Source of the DNA: Sphaerisporangium siamense
Lineage (GTDB): Bacteria; Actinomycetota; Actinomycetes; Streptosporangiales; Streptosporangiaceae
Length of the DNA stretch: 64,000 bases
Direction of reading: 5' to 3'
Assembly: GCF_014205275.1 (NCBI RefSeq)
Contig: NZ_JACHND010000001.1
Span: forward strand, 6,386,001-6,450,000
Every line of letters begins with the position of its first letter. The stretch's first letter is position 1. Below are positions 8,416 through 17,374 of this stretch, one piece after another. The translations under genes and the position numbers were made by a program. The notes below the pieces were generated by a model, which worked only from the letters and a program-made list of their open reading frames with translations, was not told the origin of the DNA and did not search any database.

Positions 8416-9378
8416 TTAATCGTCGTGAGAAATCCCGCCGCCACTGACAGTGCCCTGGTGCGGCCGGCCGAGTTCCGCGGGGATGAAGGCTCCCGCGTCG
8501 CGTAGCTCGCGGATGACGTCGACGAGGGCCGCGACGGCCGGGCCGACGGCATCGCGCCGCCAGACGACGCTGTGGTCGGCGTAGGGACTCGGGTCGCTGA
8601 AAGGGCGGTAGACGACTCCGGCGAAGGGCCTGGCCGCGGCGGCGCCGACGATGGTGAGCCCGACGGCGGAGCCGGTGAGCACCAGAGGGAGGAGCCGGTC
8701 GAGGCTGGATATCTCCCGATGGATGGTCACCGTGGCGCCGCGGGCTTCGAGCTGGCCGACGAAGTGGTCGTGCAGCCATGGGTTGACGGCGCGCTCGACG
8801 GTGACCAGCGGCTCGTGCGACAGGCGGCGCGGATCGATCGTGTCGCAGCCCGCGAGGGGATGACCGGCGGACAGCGCGACCACGAGCGGTTCGCGGGTCA
8901 CCAGGAGCGAGTCGAGGCCGGGCGGGAGCTCGGCGGTCCAGCAGAAGCCGACGTCGAGTCGGCGGTCGCCGAGCGCGGCGAGCTGGGCGGGGGTGGTCAT
9001 CGGGCGCGGGGCCAGCCGGACCGAGGGGAGGCGGGCGCGCAACGCGGGCACCGCGAGCTGGAACAGCCGCGGGCCGAGGTCCTCGGCGTAGCCGACGCTC
9101 AGGTCGTCCAGCGTGCCGGCGGCGGCGCGGCGGCCGACGTCGAGGGCGTGGCGCGCGGCGGCCACCGCACCGCGCGCCTCGCGCAGGAACACCTCCCCCA
9201 CCGCGGTCACCGTCACCCGCCGGCTGGTGCGGGTGAACAAAGGGGCGCCGAGTTCGCGTTCCAGGCGGCGGATCTGCTCGCTGACGGACTGCTGGGTGAC
9301 GTGCAACCGCGCCGCGGCCCGGCCGAAGTGCAGTTCCTCCGCGACGGTGACGGCGTACTCCAACTGCCGAAGCTCCAT
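8416..9378 (-). CDS. LysR-family transcriptional regulator
   Basis: A 320-residue LysR-type regulator. The winged helix-turn-helix fills residues 1-60 (LRQLEYAVTVAEELHFGRAAARLHVTQQSVSEQIRRLE), followed by the two-lobed inducer-binding domain. Start ATG 9378 begins exactly at the conserved MELRQLEY; the frame stays open far upstream but without homology. It is divergent from an SDR gene 130 bp away, the usual arrangement for a LysR regulator and its target. Inverted repeats in the gap are candidate sites. A CAATAT -10-like element lies close before the ATG, so the mRNA may be leaderless. The inducer is unknown. Confidence 0.93.
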   Translation of the reverse strand: MELRQLEYAVTVAEELHFGRAAARLHVTQQSVSEQIRRLERELGAPLFTRTSRRVTVTAVGEVFLREARGAVAAARHALDVGRRAAAGTLDDLSVGYAEDLGPRLFQLAVPALRARLPSVRLAPRPMTTPAQLAALGDRRLDVGFCWTAELPPGLDSLLVTREPLVVALSAGHPLAGCDTIDPRRLSHEPLVTVERAVNPWLHDHFVGQLEARGATVTIHREISSLDRLLPLVLTGSAVGLTIVGAAAARPFAGVVYRPFSDPSPYADHSVVWRRDAVGPAVAALVDVIRELRDAGAFIPAELGRPHQGTVSGGGISHDD

Positions 9379-9387
9379 ACCCCATAT

Positions 9388-9463
9388 TGACAGGCTCCGA
9401 CTGTCGGACATGCCGGTGTTCGTCGTTGATGACCATCCGGACTCGGCGATGTCATGGGACATC
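9388..9463. promoter_or_regulatory. Candidate LysR binding sites between LysR and SDR genes
   Basis: The 130-bp divergent gap holds GACAG-N7-CTGTC (9389-9405), whose overall form fits a LysR box, and a perfect palindrome GATGTC-ATGG-GACATC (9448-9463). Either could be the regulator's recognition or activation site. Confidence 0.45.
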
Positions 9464-9508
9464 GGAGACCGGCTTGGAAACCGGCACCGTGATCCGAGGA
9501 GCACTGAC

Positions 9509-10360
9509 ATGAGGACCTGGTTCATCACCGGCACGTCCAGCGGTTTCGGCCGAGAAATGACCGAGATCCTGCTCAGGCGCGGCGACCGTGTCGCCGCCAC
9601 CCTGCGCGATCCCTCCCGGCTCGACGAACTGGCCGACCGCCACACCGGACGGCTGTGGCGTGCCGAGCTGGACGTCACCGACACCGCGCGGATGCGAGAG
9701 GTCGTCCGCCGGGCGTTCGCCGACCTCGGGCGGATCGACGTCGTCGTCTCCAACGCCGGCTACGGACTGATCGGCCTCGCCGAGGAGCTCACCGACGAGC
9801 AGATCCGGCGCCAGCTCGACACCAACGTCACGGCCCCGATCCAGCTCGTCCGCGCGGTCACACCGCGCCTGCGCGAGCAGGGCGGCGGCCGGATCCTGCA
9901 GACCTCCAGCATGGGCGGGCACATCGCCTACCCCGCGATGTCGCTATACCACGCGAGCAAGTGGGCGATCGAGGGGTTCTTCGAGGCCTACGCGCCGGAG
10001 GTCGAGCCGTTCGGCATCCGCACGACCCTCATCGAGCCGGGCATGGTCGCCACCGACTTCTACGCGTCGGCCGACGTCGCCCCCTCCGAACTCGCCGCCT
10101 ACGCGGGCACCCAGGCCGCCGCCTTCACCCACGGCGAGTCCTCCGTGGCGTTGAAGGACATGCCCGGCGACCCGCGCAAGGTCGCCGAGGCGATGATCCG
10201 CATCGGCGTCTCCCCGGACCCGCCGCGCCGCCAACTGCTCGGCTCGGACGCCTACGAACTCGTCCACGACGCCCTGCACACCCGCCTGAACGCGGTGCGC
10301 GCCCAGCGCCCGATCGCCCTGACCACCGACCGCGACGACTTCACCCCCGCCGGCGTCTAG
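9509..10360 (+). CDS. Short-chain dehydrogenase/reductase
   Basis: A 283-residue classical SDR oxidoreductase. The Rossmann glycine motif TGTSSGFG is at residues 7-14, the structural NAG in VVSNAGYG is near residue 80, and the catalytic Ser plus YxxxK are in TSSMGG...YHASK. NADP preference is plausible but not certain. The ATG is preceded by GAGGAG at 9496-9501. The long open frame upstream of 9509 is antisense to the LysR gene and is not part of it. Divergence from the LysR gene suggests LysR control. The substrate is unknown; the fold serves ketones, alcohols and sugars alike. Confidence 0.92.
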   Translation: MRTWFITGTSSGFGREMTEILLRRGDRVAATLRDPSRLDELADRHTGRLWRAELDVTDTARMREVVRRAFADLGRIDVVVSNAGYGLIGLAEELTDEQIRRQLDTNVTAPIQLVRAVTPRLREQGGGRILQTSSMGGHIAYPAMSLYHASKWAIEGFFEAYAPEVEPFGIRTTLIEPGMVATDFYASADVAPSELAAYAGTQAAAFTHGESSVALKDMPGDPRKVAEAMIRIGVSPDPPRRQLLGSDAYELVHDALHTRLNAVRAQRPIALTTDRDDFTPAGV

Positions 10361-10691
10361 CGCCGCGACCAGAGAGCTTCGCCACGTGGGCCTACCACGC
10401 GCCTTCACCGGCCTGGGCCAAGGCGTTCGGGCTCGTGATCCTGGTCTCATCCGGTCCAACTAATCGTCTGAGTTGAGGCAAAGGCCCGGCTCGGCGTACC
10501 GGTGTCCAGGGCCGGACGCGCCAGACTGCTCACCAGGAGCGCGGCCGGCGGCGATGACCACGACGCCGCTGCGAGGACGATGACTCGTGTGAACGGATGA
10601 CGGAACCTCCGGCGAAGCAGCCGGGCAGGCGCCTTCCTTCCCATGGCTGGAACGGAGACCGGGCGCCGCGGCGACTCAGGGGGTGGCGCGG
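10361..10691. other. 331-bp gap with no supportable gene
   Basis: The interval between the SDR and ferredoxin genes contains short open frames on both strands with no recognisable family, start site or consistent codon pattern. No clear hairpin or operator was found. It presumably carries the promoter of the ferredoxin/reductase/P450 group. Confidence 0.5.
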
Positions 10692-10901
10692 ATGCGGATC
10701 GTGGTGGACCTCACCCGCTGCCAGGGCTACGCGCAGTGCGTGTTCCTCGCCCCTCAGGTGTTCGAGCTGCACGGTGAGGAGGCGCTGCTGTACGACCCTG
10801 ACGTGCCCGCCGGCCAACTCGACCGTGTACGCCAGGCCGCGGCGGCATGCCCCGTCCAGGCCATCCTCGTGGGTGAGCAGGTGAGGGTCGATGCCCGGTG
10901 A
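10692..10901 (+). CDS. [3Fe-4S] ferredoxin, P450 redox partner
   Basis: A 69-residue ferredoxin of the kind that feeds electrons to bacterial P450s. Cluster ligands are Cys10, Cys16 and Cys53 (followed by Pro54) in CQGYAQC and ACPVQAI. The position that is Cys in [4Fe-4S] ferredoxins is Tyr13, so a [3Fe-4S] cluster is expected. ATG 10692 is chosen because AGGGGGT lies about 7 nt upstream; a GTG nine bases earlier sits inside that site. The stop overlaps the reductase start by 11 bp, so the two are translationally coupled. The product would shuttle electrons from the reductase to the P450 at 12296. Confidence 0.94.
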   Translation: MRIVVDLTRCQGYAQCVFLAPQVFELHGEEALLYDPDVPAGQLDRVRQAAAACPVQAILVGEQVRVDAR

Positions 10902-12260
10902 CCTCGACCAGGGCCGCATCCTCATCGTGGGCGCGTCACTGGCCGGGCTGCGGGCCGCCGAGACGCTGCGCGAGGAGGGCTTCACCGGCTCGCTGACCAT
11001 GGTGGGAGACGAGCCACACCCGCCCTACGACCGGCCGCCGCTGTCCAAACAGGTGCTGCTCGGCAAGGCCGCGGCGAACGCCACCGCGCTTCCCGCGCGC
11101 CGAGCCCTGGACGCGGACTGGCGGCTGGGGGTGGCGGCCACGGGTCTGGACGCGGCGGGGAAGCGGGTGCTGCTGGCCGACGGCACGTCACTGCCCTACG
11201 ACCGGCTGCTGATCGCCACCGGGACGCGGGCACGACCCTGGCCCGACCCGGCGCAGGCGGCCCTGGACGGGGTTCTCACCCTGCGCACGAGCGACGACGC
11301 GGCGCGCCTGGCCGAGCGGCTGGCCGCGGGGCCGCGGCGGGTGCTGGTGATCGGCGCAGGCTTCACCGGCTCGGAGATCGCCTCGGCCTGCCGGGAGCGG
11401 GGCATCGAGGTAACCGTCGCGGAACGTGGCCCCGCACCGCTGGTGGGCGCGCTCGGCGGGACGCTGGCGAAGCTCGCGGCCGGCCTGCAGCGGGCGCACG
11501 GGGTGGACCTGCGCTGCGGGGTGACGGTGACCGCGCTGCGGGGGAACGGCCATTTCACCGGCGCGGATCTGTCGGACGGCGACCGCGTCGACGCGGAGGT
11601 GTGCGTCGTCGCGATGGGCGCGGTCCGTAACACCGAATGGCTGGCGGATTCCGGGCTGGCCGCGGGCCGGCTGGGGTCGCCTGCGACGCGGGGTGCCGTG
11701 TCTTCGACGCCTACGGCATCGTCACCGACGACGTCTTCGTGGCCGGTGACGTCGCCCGCTTCCCGCACCCGCTGTTCGAGTACCAGTTGCTCGCCCTGGA
11801 GCACTGGGGCAACGCGGTCGCGCAGGCCGAGGTCGCCGCCCACAACATGGTCAACCCGGGGCCGCTGCGGCGCCCGCACCTGGCGGTCCCGGTCTTCTGG
11901 TCCAGCCAGTTCGGGGTGAACATCAAGTCCGTCGGCGTCCCCTCCTTCTCCGACCAGGTGGTCGTCGCCCAAGGCTCGCTCGCCGAACGCCGTCTGGTGG
12001 CGGTCTACGGCTACCGGGGCCGCGTGACCGCCGCGGTCACCGTGAACATGGCCAAGTGGCTGGAGCACTACCAGGGCCTGATCGAGACCGCGGCCCCGTT
12101 CCCGCCCGGTCCCGGCGCGGCCGACGGCCACCCGCTGGTGACCGAATTCCCTGTTCCCTCCAACGTGCCCGACCCTCGGGGACTCCTGCACGGTCCCACC
12201 GTCGCGCTCACCGGCCATCTGCCCGACCGCCGGCTGACTCTCGTCCGGCCCGGCGGCTGA
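10891..12260 (+). pseudogene. FAD-dependent ferredoxin reductase, frameshifted as sequenced
   Basis: This encodes a pyridine-nucleotide-disulphide oxidoreductase of the ferredoxin-reductase type, which passes electrons from NAD(P)H to the adjacent ferredoxin. The first FAD glycine motif (VGASLAGLRAAE), the NAD(P)H motif (VIGAGFTGSEIAS) and the C-terminal FAD segment (DDVFVAGDVARFPHP) are all present, but not in one frame. Residues up to WLADSGLAAGRLG read in frame 1. From there the homologous VACDAGCRVFDAYG reads in frame 3 to the stop at 12260. One missing G in the GGGG run at 11673-11676 explains it. With one base restored the product is about 456 residues with no other defect. This is either a sequencing indel or a very recent inactivation. 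Confidence 0.88.
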
Positions 12261-12295
12261 TCTCCGCCATCCCTTCCCTGCCACCAGGAGCCCGC

Positions 12296-13492
12296 ATGGC
12301 CGTCGACACCCTGCTGGAGCGGATCACCGACCAAGCCAACCGCCCGGACCCCTACCCGCTGTACGCCGAGCTCCGCGAGGCGGGGGTGGTACGGCAGACC
12401 GATGGAAGCTACCTGGTCGGCACCTACTACGACATCGCCGCGCTGCTGCACGACCCGCGGGTCAGCTCCGACCTCCGCAACCTCGCCGACCCGTACCGCG
12501 ACGTGGTCCCGGAGGCGGGGCGGTTCTCCTTCATCCGGCTGGACGACCCCGAGCACCACAGGCTGCGCGACCTGGCCATGCGGCCGTTCGGCCCGCCGCA
12601 CAGCCCGGGCCGTGTGGACGCGATGCGCGGCCAGATCGCCTCGATCACCGCGGAACTGGCCGAGGCGTTGGACGGCCGGACGCGGATCGACGTCGTGGAG
12701 GACTTCGCCTATCCGCTGCCGGTCACCGTCATCTGCCGGCTGCTCGGTGTGCCCCGGGAGGACGAGCCGGTCTTCCGGGAGTGGTCCACCGCGATCGTCG
12801 ATGTCGCCGACATCAAGCCCGGCCGGGATCCCGGCGAACGGCGGGCGGCCGGCGAACAGGCTCTGACGGAGATGGGCCGGTATCTGGCGGACCTCGCCGA
12901 GGGACGCCGCGGCCGTCCCGGTGACGACATGCTCTCGGCGTTCGTCAACGAGCCGGAGGGGGCGTTCACCCGGGAGGAGCTGGCGGCCACCTCTGTGCTG
13001 CTGCTGGTCGCCGGACACGAGACCACGGTCAACCTGATCGCCAACGGGGTGCTCACCCTGCTGCGCCACCCCGGCGAGCTGGACCGGCTGCGCCGAGAAC
13101 CCGAACTGCTCCCCGCGGCGGTGGAGGAAGTGCTGCGCTACGAGCCCCCGGTCCAGATCCGCAGGCGCACCCCTCTGGTCACCATCGACGTCGCCGGCGT
13201 CACCGTCCCCAAGGGCGTGCCCCTGATCCTGGTGCTGGCCTCGGCCAACCGCGACCCCAAGCGGTTCCGCGATCCCGAACGGTTCGACCCCGCCCGCACC
13301 GACAACCAGCACTTCGGCTTCGGCAGCGGCGTTCATCACTGCTACGGCGCGCCGCTGGCCCGAATCGAAACGCAGACCGCGCTCGGCGCTCTGATCCCCC
13401 GCCTCAGCACCGCGACCCTCCTGCGGGACCCTCCCGCCTACCGGCACAACGCCACGCTCCGCGGTCCCCGGCACCTCCCCATCGAACTCTGA
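12296..13492 (+). CDS. Cytochrome P450
   Basis: A 398-residue soluble P450. The I-helix AGHETT is at about residues 240-245, ExxR is in EEVLR, and the haem loop FGFGSGVHHCYGAPLAR places the thiolate Cys at about residue 349. The ATG at 12296 follows AGGAG. It lies 35 bp after the reductase gene in a ferredoxin-reductase-P450 order, giving a self-contained class I electron-transfer chain. The SDR upstream could act on the hydroxylated product. If the reductase frameshift is real, this P450 would depend on another reductase. It is distinct from the P450 at 1994, and its substrate cannot be read from sequence. Confidence 0.96.
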   Translation: MAVDTLLERITDQANRPDPYPLYAELREAGVVRQTDGSYLVGTYYDIAALLHDPRVSSDLRNLADPYRDVVPEAGRFSFIRLDDPEHHRLRDLAMRPFGPPHSPGRVDAMRGQIASITAELAEALDGRTRIDVVEDFAYPLPVTVICRLLGVPREDEPVFREWSTAIVDVADIKPGRDPGERRAAGEQALTEMGRYLADLAEGRRGRPGDDMLSAFVNEPEGAFTREELAATSVLLLVAGHETTVNLIANGVLTLLRHPGELDRLRREPELLPAAVEEVLRYEPPVQIRRRTPLVTIDVAGVTVPKGVPLILVLASANRDPKRFRDPERFDPARTDNQHFGFGSGVHHCYGAPLARIETQTALGALIPRLSTATLLRDPPAYRHNATLRGPRHLPIEL

Positions 13493-13520
13493 CACCTCCC
13501 CGGCTTCGCCAGGACATGAG

Positions 13521-13548
13521 GAAGCCCCGGCGGTGGCCGGGGCTCTTC
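13521..13548. terminator. Bidirectional terminator
   Basis: AGCCCCGG (13523-13530) pairs perfectly with CCGGGGCT (13537-13544) around a 6-nt loop, with extra pairing outside. It lies between the convergent P450 and lipoprotein genes. Confidence 0.8.
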
Positions 13549-13564
13549 GTGGGGGTGCCGGGCG

Positions 13565-13945
13565 CTACGAGCAGTTCTTGGCCAGGCGCTGGGTGGCGTC
13601 GGTGGCCTGGGTGCTGAACTTCGTCAGCTGGGTGGCCGCGGCGGGGTCGGAGACGTCGATCTTGAAGCCGCCCCAGGTGGTGGACAGGTCCGTCAGGGTG
13701 GCCTTCAGGTCGCCGTCGGCCTTGCCGGACAGGTCCTTGAGCTTGGCGGCCAGGTCGGCGGCCGCCGTGTTGAACGCCTCCAGGTTGCCGGCGCCCGCGG
13801 CGGCCTGGGTGCTGTAGTCCTGGAGCGCCTTGAGGGCGTCCTCGCAGACCGCCTTGGTGCTGCCACCGCCACATCCCGTCGTGAGCGAGACGAGCACCGC
13901 CGCCGCGACGACGGCGACAGCGTGACGGGGGAGGTTGAGGAGCAT
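13565..13945 (-). CDS. Small secreted lipoprotein, function unknown
   Basis: A 126-residue putative lipoprotein. The first 25 residues form a signal peptide ending in a lipobox-like LTTGC, so Cys25 would be lipidated and the protein anchored outside the membrane. The rest is Ala/Leu/Lys-rich and predicted helical (LKALQDYSTQAAAG..., LKDLSGKADGDLKATL), suggesting a helical bundle. One further Cys pair candidate exists (VCED and KNCS). The start at 13945 is chosen over a longer frame because AAGGAAAGG lies just upstream and the signal peptide then begins normally. No family name is recognised. Confidence 0.78.
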   Translation of the reverse strand: MLLNLPRHAVAVVAAAVLVSLTTGCGGGSTKAVCEDALKALQDYSTQAAAGAGNLEAFNTAAADLAAKLKDLSGKADGDLKATLTDLSTTWGGFKIDVSDPAAATQLTKFSTQATDATQRLAKNCS

Positions 13946-14059
13946 TATGTGCCTTTCCTTGTGATCTTCTAACGAGGACCACGCTAGGGGCGCCCCCTTA
14001 CAAACCACTTACATCCCGCCTGCACCGGCGTCCTCGCCCCGGCCCCGTCGCCCGGCAGG

Positions 14060-14602
14060 TCAGGAGTAGGCGGCGATCATGCCGACCACGATCAGCACCA
14101 GGGACAGGGCGGTGACCGCCGATCCCGCGATCACGGCGGTCCTGCGCCCCCGCCTGGCCTTGAAGACGTACAGCAGGACGTAGGGCAGGAAGGCCAGCAC
14201 GCCGAGGCCGGTGGCGGGGAGCGTCATGGCCCGCAGGACGCCCTTCGTGCCGGACGGCAGCGCCCGATCCCCCTCGGGGGTGAGCCGGGCCCTCGTCACG
14301 TCCCCCGCCTCCGAGTCGGGTGACGCGGCCACCATGACCGCGTCTCCCCCGCCGTCGGGGACGAACCTGCCCGTGCAGTCGTACCGTCCCTGGCCGAGGG
14401 AGACGCAGGAGACGACGGTGAGGGTGCCGGGAGTGCCGATCTTCCCGGTCGCGAGCCGGAAATCCGGCACCGCGGTCACGAACGGCAGCACGCCGAGCGC
14501 CGACCAGCAGATCAGGAGGATGCCCATACCGATCTTTCCCGGCATGCGGCGCCCCGGGGTCACGGTCGTGCTGAACGCCTCGGCAGCGTCGGTCAGGTCC
14601 AT
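14060..14602 (-). CDS. Membrane protein of unknown function
   Basis: A 180-residue protein with a transmembrane segment at about residues 24-45, an extracytoplasmic region of about 75 residues carrying two Cys (VVSCVSLGQGRYDCTGRF) that could form a disulphide, then two transmembrane segments near the C-terminus (about 127-147 and 155-177). The layout resembles DUF3592-type membrane proteins, but I do not claim membership. It stands alone between two other minus-strand genes and nothing in the context suggests a role. Confidence 0.7.
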   Translation of the reverse strand: MDLTDAAEAFSTTVTPGRRMPGKIGMGILLICWSALGVLPFVTAVPDFRLATGKIGTPGTLTVVSCVSLGQGRYDCTGRFVPDGGGDAVMVAASPDSEAGDVTRARLTPEGDRALPSGTKGVLRAMTLPATGLGVLAFLPYVLLYVFKARRGRRTAVIAGSAVTALSLVLIVVGMIAAYS

Positions 14603-14694
14603 GGGACCAGCATGGTTTCGCGGACTTGGGGCTGACCTGTGACAGGCTTGCCAGGCCGTCTTCTCCGGCGGCGCATACCGCGAGCGGAACAGGA

Positions 14695-14720
14695 AGAACC
14701 CCGGCCGAGGCCGGGGTTCT
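14695..14720 (-). terminator. Terminator of the secreted nuclease gene
   Basis: A 12-bp perfect inverted repeat (AGAACCCCGGCC at 14695-14706, GGCCGGGGTTCT at 14709-14720) with a 2-nt spacer lies 13 bp after the nuclease stop codon on the minus strand. Confidence 0.82.
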
Positions 14721-14733
14721 CCGTCGTGCGCGG

Positions 14734-17166
14734 TCAGTTCTTCTTCAGGTCCAGGCCGAAGAGGAGGGGGTCGTGGTCGGAGGAGCGGAACGCCTCGGGT
14801 GAGTACAGGTAGGGCGGGTTGAACTCGGTGTTGTAGTCGAGGAACCTGCCCTCGTCGGCGTTGATGTGCCAGATGGTGGCGCCGGTGACGAGTTTGAGGA
14901 GCTTCTTGCCCACCAGGACGTGGTCGAGTTCACCGGAGAGGCCGCCGAAGACGTAGCTGTAGCGGTCCTTCTTGGTGAGGAACTTCTTGCTGACGCTGAC
15001 CAGCTTGCCGTCCTCCAGGGTGTGGATCGGGTCCTCCTCGCCGTAGGCGTTGAGGTCGCCCAGCACGACCGGGTTGGGCAGGTTGTAGGTGTCGACGAGG
15101 CCGAGGACTGCCTGGGCCTGGCGGACGCGCTCGGCGTTGAAGCAGCTCTGGCCGTCGCCCTGGTCCTGGTCGGCCCCGGTGGCGCCGTCGCAGCCCTTGG
15201 ACTTGAAGTGGTTGACGATCAGCGTGAACGAGGTGCCGTCGCCGCCCTTGGCCCGCTGGAACTGCTGGATCAGCGGCGGACGGCGGAACACCGGGTCGCC
15301 GGAGGAGGCCGGCGGGCCGATCGGCTTGACCACGGCGGGCTTGTAGATCAGCGCGACCTGGATCTCGTCCGTGCCGGTGTAGGGGGCGACGACGCCCTTG
15401 TAGGTGCCCGCGCCGGCCTCGGCGTTGAGGGCGTCGACGAGGGCGTTCAGCGCGGTGGTGCCGTTGTTCTCGACCTCCATGAGCCCGGCCACGTCGGGGT
15501 TGAGGCCGCGCAGGGTGGCGACGAGCTTGGCGAGCTGGCGGTCGCGCTCCTCGGCGGTGTTGGCGCCGCGCTTGTTCAGCGTCGTGAACCAGTTGAGGGT
15601 GTTGAGGCTCGCCACCCGGACGTCGCCGCCCACCTTGTCCGGCTTGGCCGGGCGGGGGTTGTCGGCCTGGAAGGCGACGGGCAGGGTCGGCTGGACGCGG
15701 TAGACGTTGAAGCCGTAGGTGAGGACGCCGGTGAGCGCGGTGGTCGTGTCACCGAGGCGCACGGTGTCCGAGCCCGCGGAGTGGTACGGCAGCGTGGGCG
15801 GGTTCTGCGCGTTGGAGCCGTCGTCGAGCAGGATCGTGCGGCGCGCGTTCAGGGCCGGGTCCACGCCCTCGCGGTCGGTGGGCTGGAACAGCCGCCCCTC
15901 GGACGACAGGGTGATCTCGCCGAAGCGGCCGAGGTTGTAGACCTCCGAGACGGTGAGCTTCTCGGGGAAGGTGACGAGCACGCCCTCCAGCGGTTCGAGG
16001 CTCGCGCCCTCGGCGACGGGGAGCTTCACCTTGGCGGGCTTGACCGTGCCGGTGCCGCAGACGTCCACGGCGGTCACCGGGGACAGTTCGGTGAGGCCGT
16101 TGAACTCGGTGACGGTGCCGCTGACCAGGACGCGGTCGCCGGTCGCGGCGGGCCGGGTGGTGAACACGAAGACGCCGTCGGAGGTGGCGGGGTCGGCGTC
16201 GGGGGTCGGGTCCTGGATGTAGATCCCGCCGGACTGGCCGGCGCCCTGGTAGTCGCCGGTGACGACGCCCTCGACGCGGACGGTGGCGCCGGCGAGGGGG
16301 CTGGCGGCGCCGTCACCCTGGATCTGGGCGATCTGGTGGGTGGCGGGGAGCTCGCACGGGGCGCCCGTGGGCGTCGGGCTGGGGGTCGGCGTCGGGGTTT
16401 CGGTCGGCGTGGGCGAGTCCGTCGGGGTCGGCGACTCCGTGGGAGTGGGCGAGTCCGTGGGGGTGGGGCTGCCGGTCGGCGTCGGGGACGGCGTCGGCTC
16501 GGCGCCGCAGGGGGCGGGGGTGGTGGCCGAGTTGCGCGGCGCGGGGGCGCCGGTGGTGAGGTCGGCGGCGTTGTCGTCGGTGTCGGCGCAGCCGTGCTCG
16601 CCGCGCAGCCCCGCGGTCGCGTTGGTCAGCGCCGGGGCGGGCGTGCCCTCGGAGAAGTTGGCCGTGCCGTATCCGACCAGGTCGGCGAGCAGCGCCCGCT
16701 GGTCGGCCGAACACGGGGCCGAGCCGCCGTTGCAGGCCAGGCCGTCGGCCGAGCGGACCAGGGCCACCTTGCCGGCGGTGCCGCTCAGGTTGAGCGTGCC
16801 GGTGGCGTCGGGGGCGGGCAGGGATCCGGACGGCGTCGTGCCCGCGGCGAGCTGCACCAGGTGGTACTGGCCGGGGGCCAGCGAACCGGCGAGGTTCAGC
16901 TTGCCGGCGGCGAAGTTCCCCGTGCCGGTGGCGCTTGCGTACTGCAGGGACCAGCCGTCGAGGGAGACGGCGGAACCGCTGCGGTTGAACAGTTCCACGA
17001 AGTCGTTGGTGAGGGGGGCGCCGGAGTTGCCGCCACCTCCGTACACCTGGCTGATCACGACGGTCCCCGGTTCCGCGGCGGCCGGGGACGTGGCGAGGAC
17101 GGTGGCACCGGCGATGGCCACGCCGGCGGCGGCTAGGGCGGCGAGCGCCCGGGATAGAGCACGCAT
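14734..17166 (-). CDS. ExeM/NucH-like secreted endonuclease with lamin-tail domain
   Basis: An 810-residue exported nuclease. A signal peptide fills residues 1-31 (cleavage near SPAAAEP). A lamin-tail domain spans about 34-150 (VVISQVYGGGGNSG...FVELFNRSG). A Pro/Thr/Ser linker of TPT repeats lies at about 222-267, then an OB-like nuclease-associated domain (about 275-400). A C-terminal exonuclease/endonuclease/phosphatase domain starts near 515. Catalytic features include MEVENNG, the metal-site VLGDLNAYGEED and the terminal SSDHDPLLF. The family degrades extracellular DNA for phosphate and nitrogen and can remodel biofilm. No membrane anchor or sortase motif follows the catalytic domain, so it is probably released. 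The ribosome site before the ATG is not obvious. Confidence 0.93.
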   Translation of the reverse strand: MRALSRALAALAAAGVAIAGATVLATSPAAAEPGTVVISQVYGGGGNSGAPLTNDFVELFNRSGSAVSLDGWSLQYASATGTGNFAAGKLNLAGSLAPGQYHLVQLAAGTTPSGSLPAPDATGTLNLSGTAGKVALVRSADGLACNGGSAPCSADQRALLADLVGYGTANFSEGTPAPALTNATAGLRGEHGCADTDDNAADLTTGAPAPRNSATTPAPCGAEPTPSPTPTGSPTPTDSPTPTESPTPTDSPTPTETPTPTPSPTPTGAPCELPATHQIAQIQGDGAASPLAGATVRVEGVVTGDYQGAGQSGGIYIQDPTPDADPATSDGVFVFTTRPAATGDRVLVSGTVTEFNGLTELSPVTAVDVCGTGTVKPAKVKLPVAEGASLEPLEGVLVTFPEKLTVSEVYNLGRFGEITLSSEGRLFQPTDREGVDPALNARRTILLDDGSNAQNPPTLPYHSAGSDTVRLGDTTTALTGVLTYGFNVYRVQPTLPVAFQADNPRPAKPDKVGGDVRVASLNTLNWFTTLNKRGANTAEERDRQLAKLVATLRGLNPDVAGLMEVENNGTTALNALVDALNAEAGAGTYKGVVAPYTGTDEIQVALIYKPAVVKPIGPPASSGDPVFRRPPLIQQFQRAKGGDGTSFTLIVNHFKSKGCDGATGADQDQGDGQSCFNAERVRQAQAVLGLVDTYNLPNPVVLGDLNAYGEEDPIHTLEDGKLVSVSKKFLTKKDRYSYVFGGLSGELDHVLVGKKLLKLVTGATIWHINADEGRFLDYNTEFNPPYLYSPEAFRSSDHDPLLFGLDLKKN

Positions 17167-17374
17167 GATCCGGCAGCGTAAGCGCGTTAACTCGCTCTAT
17201 CTCGTACTAGACCTAGATAGAAGGTGAAAAGGGGGAATCTTGACACTGGAGGTGGAGTGACGAGCCGTACGCTTGTGTCGTTCTGACCAGGGTCAACGAA
17301 ATCATCGGCGACCGTGTGTCACCATTCCATCACGATTTAGCGACCTGTTGCCTGACATTGGGTATGAGTTTGCC

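Noticed and set aside
16365-16500. CRISPR-like or minisatellite repeat inside the nuclease gene
   Set aside because: The periodicity comes from codons for the Thr-Pro-rich linker; no spacers exist.
14866-17136. 756-codon plus-strand frame opposite the secreted nuclease
   Set aside because: Antisense shadow rich in Gly/Val/Arg/Asp repeats, no start context, while the minus-strand gene has signal peptide and nuclease motifs.
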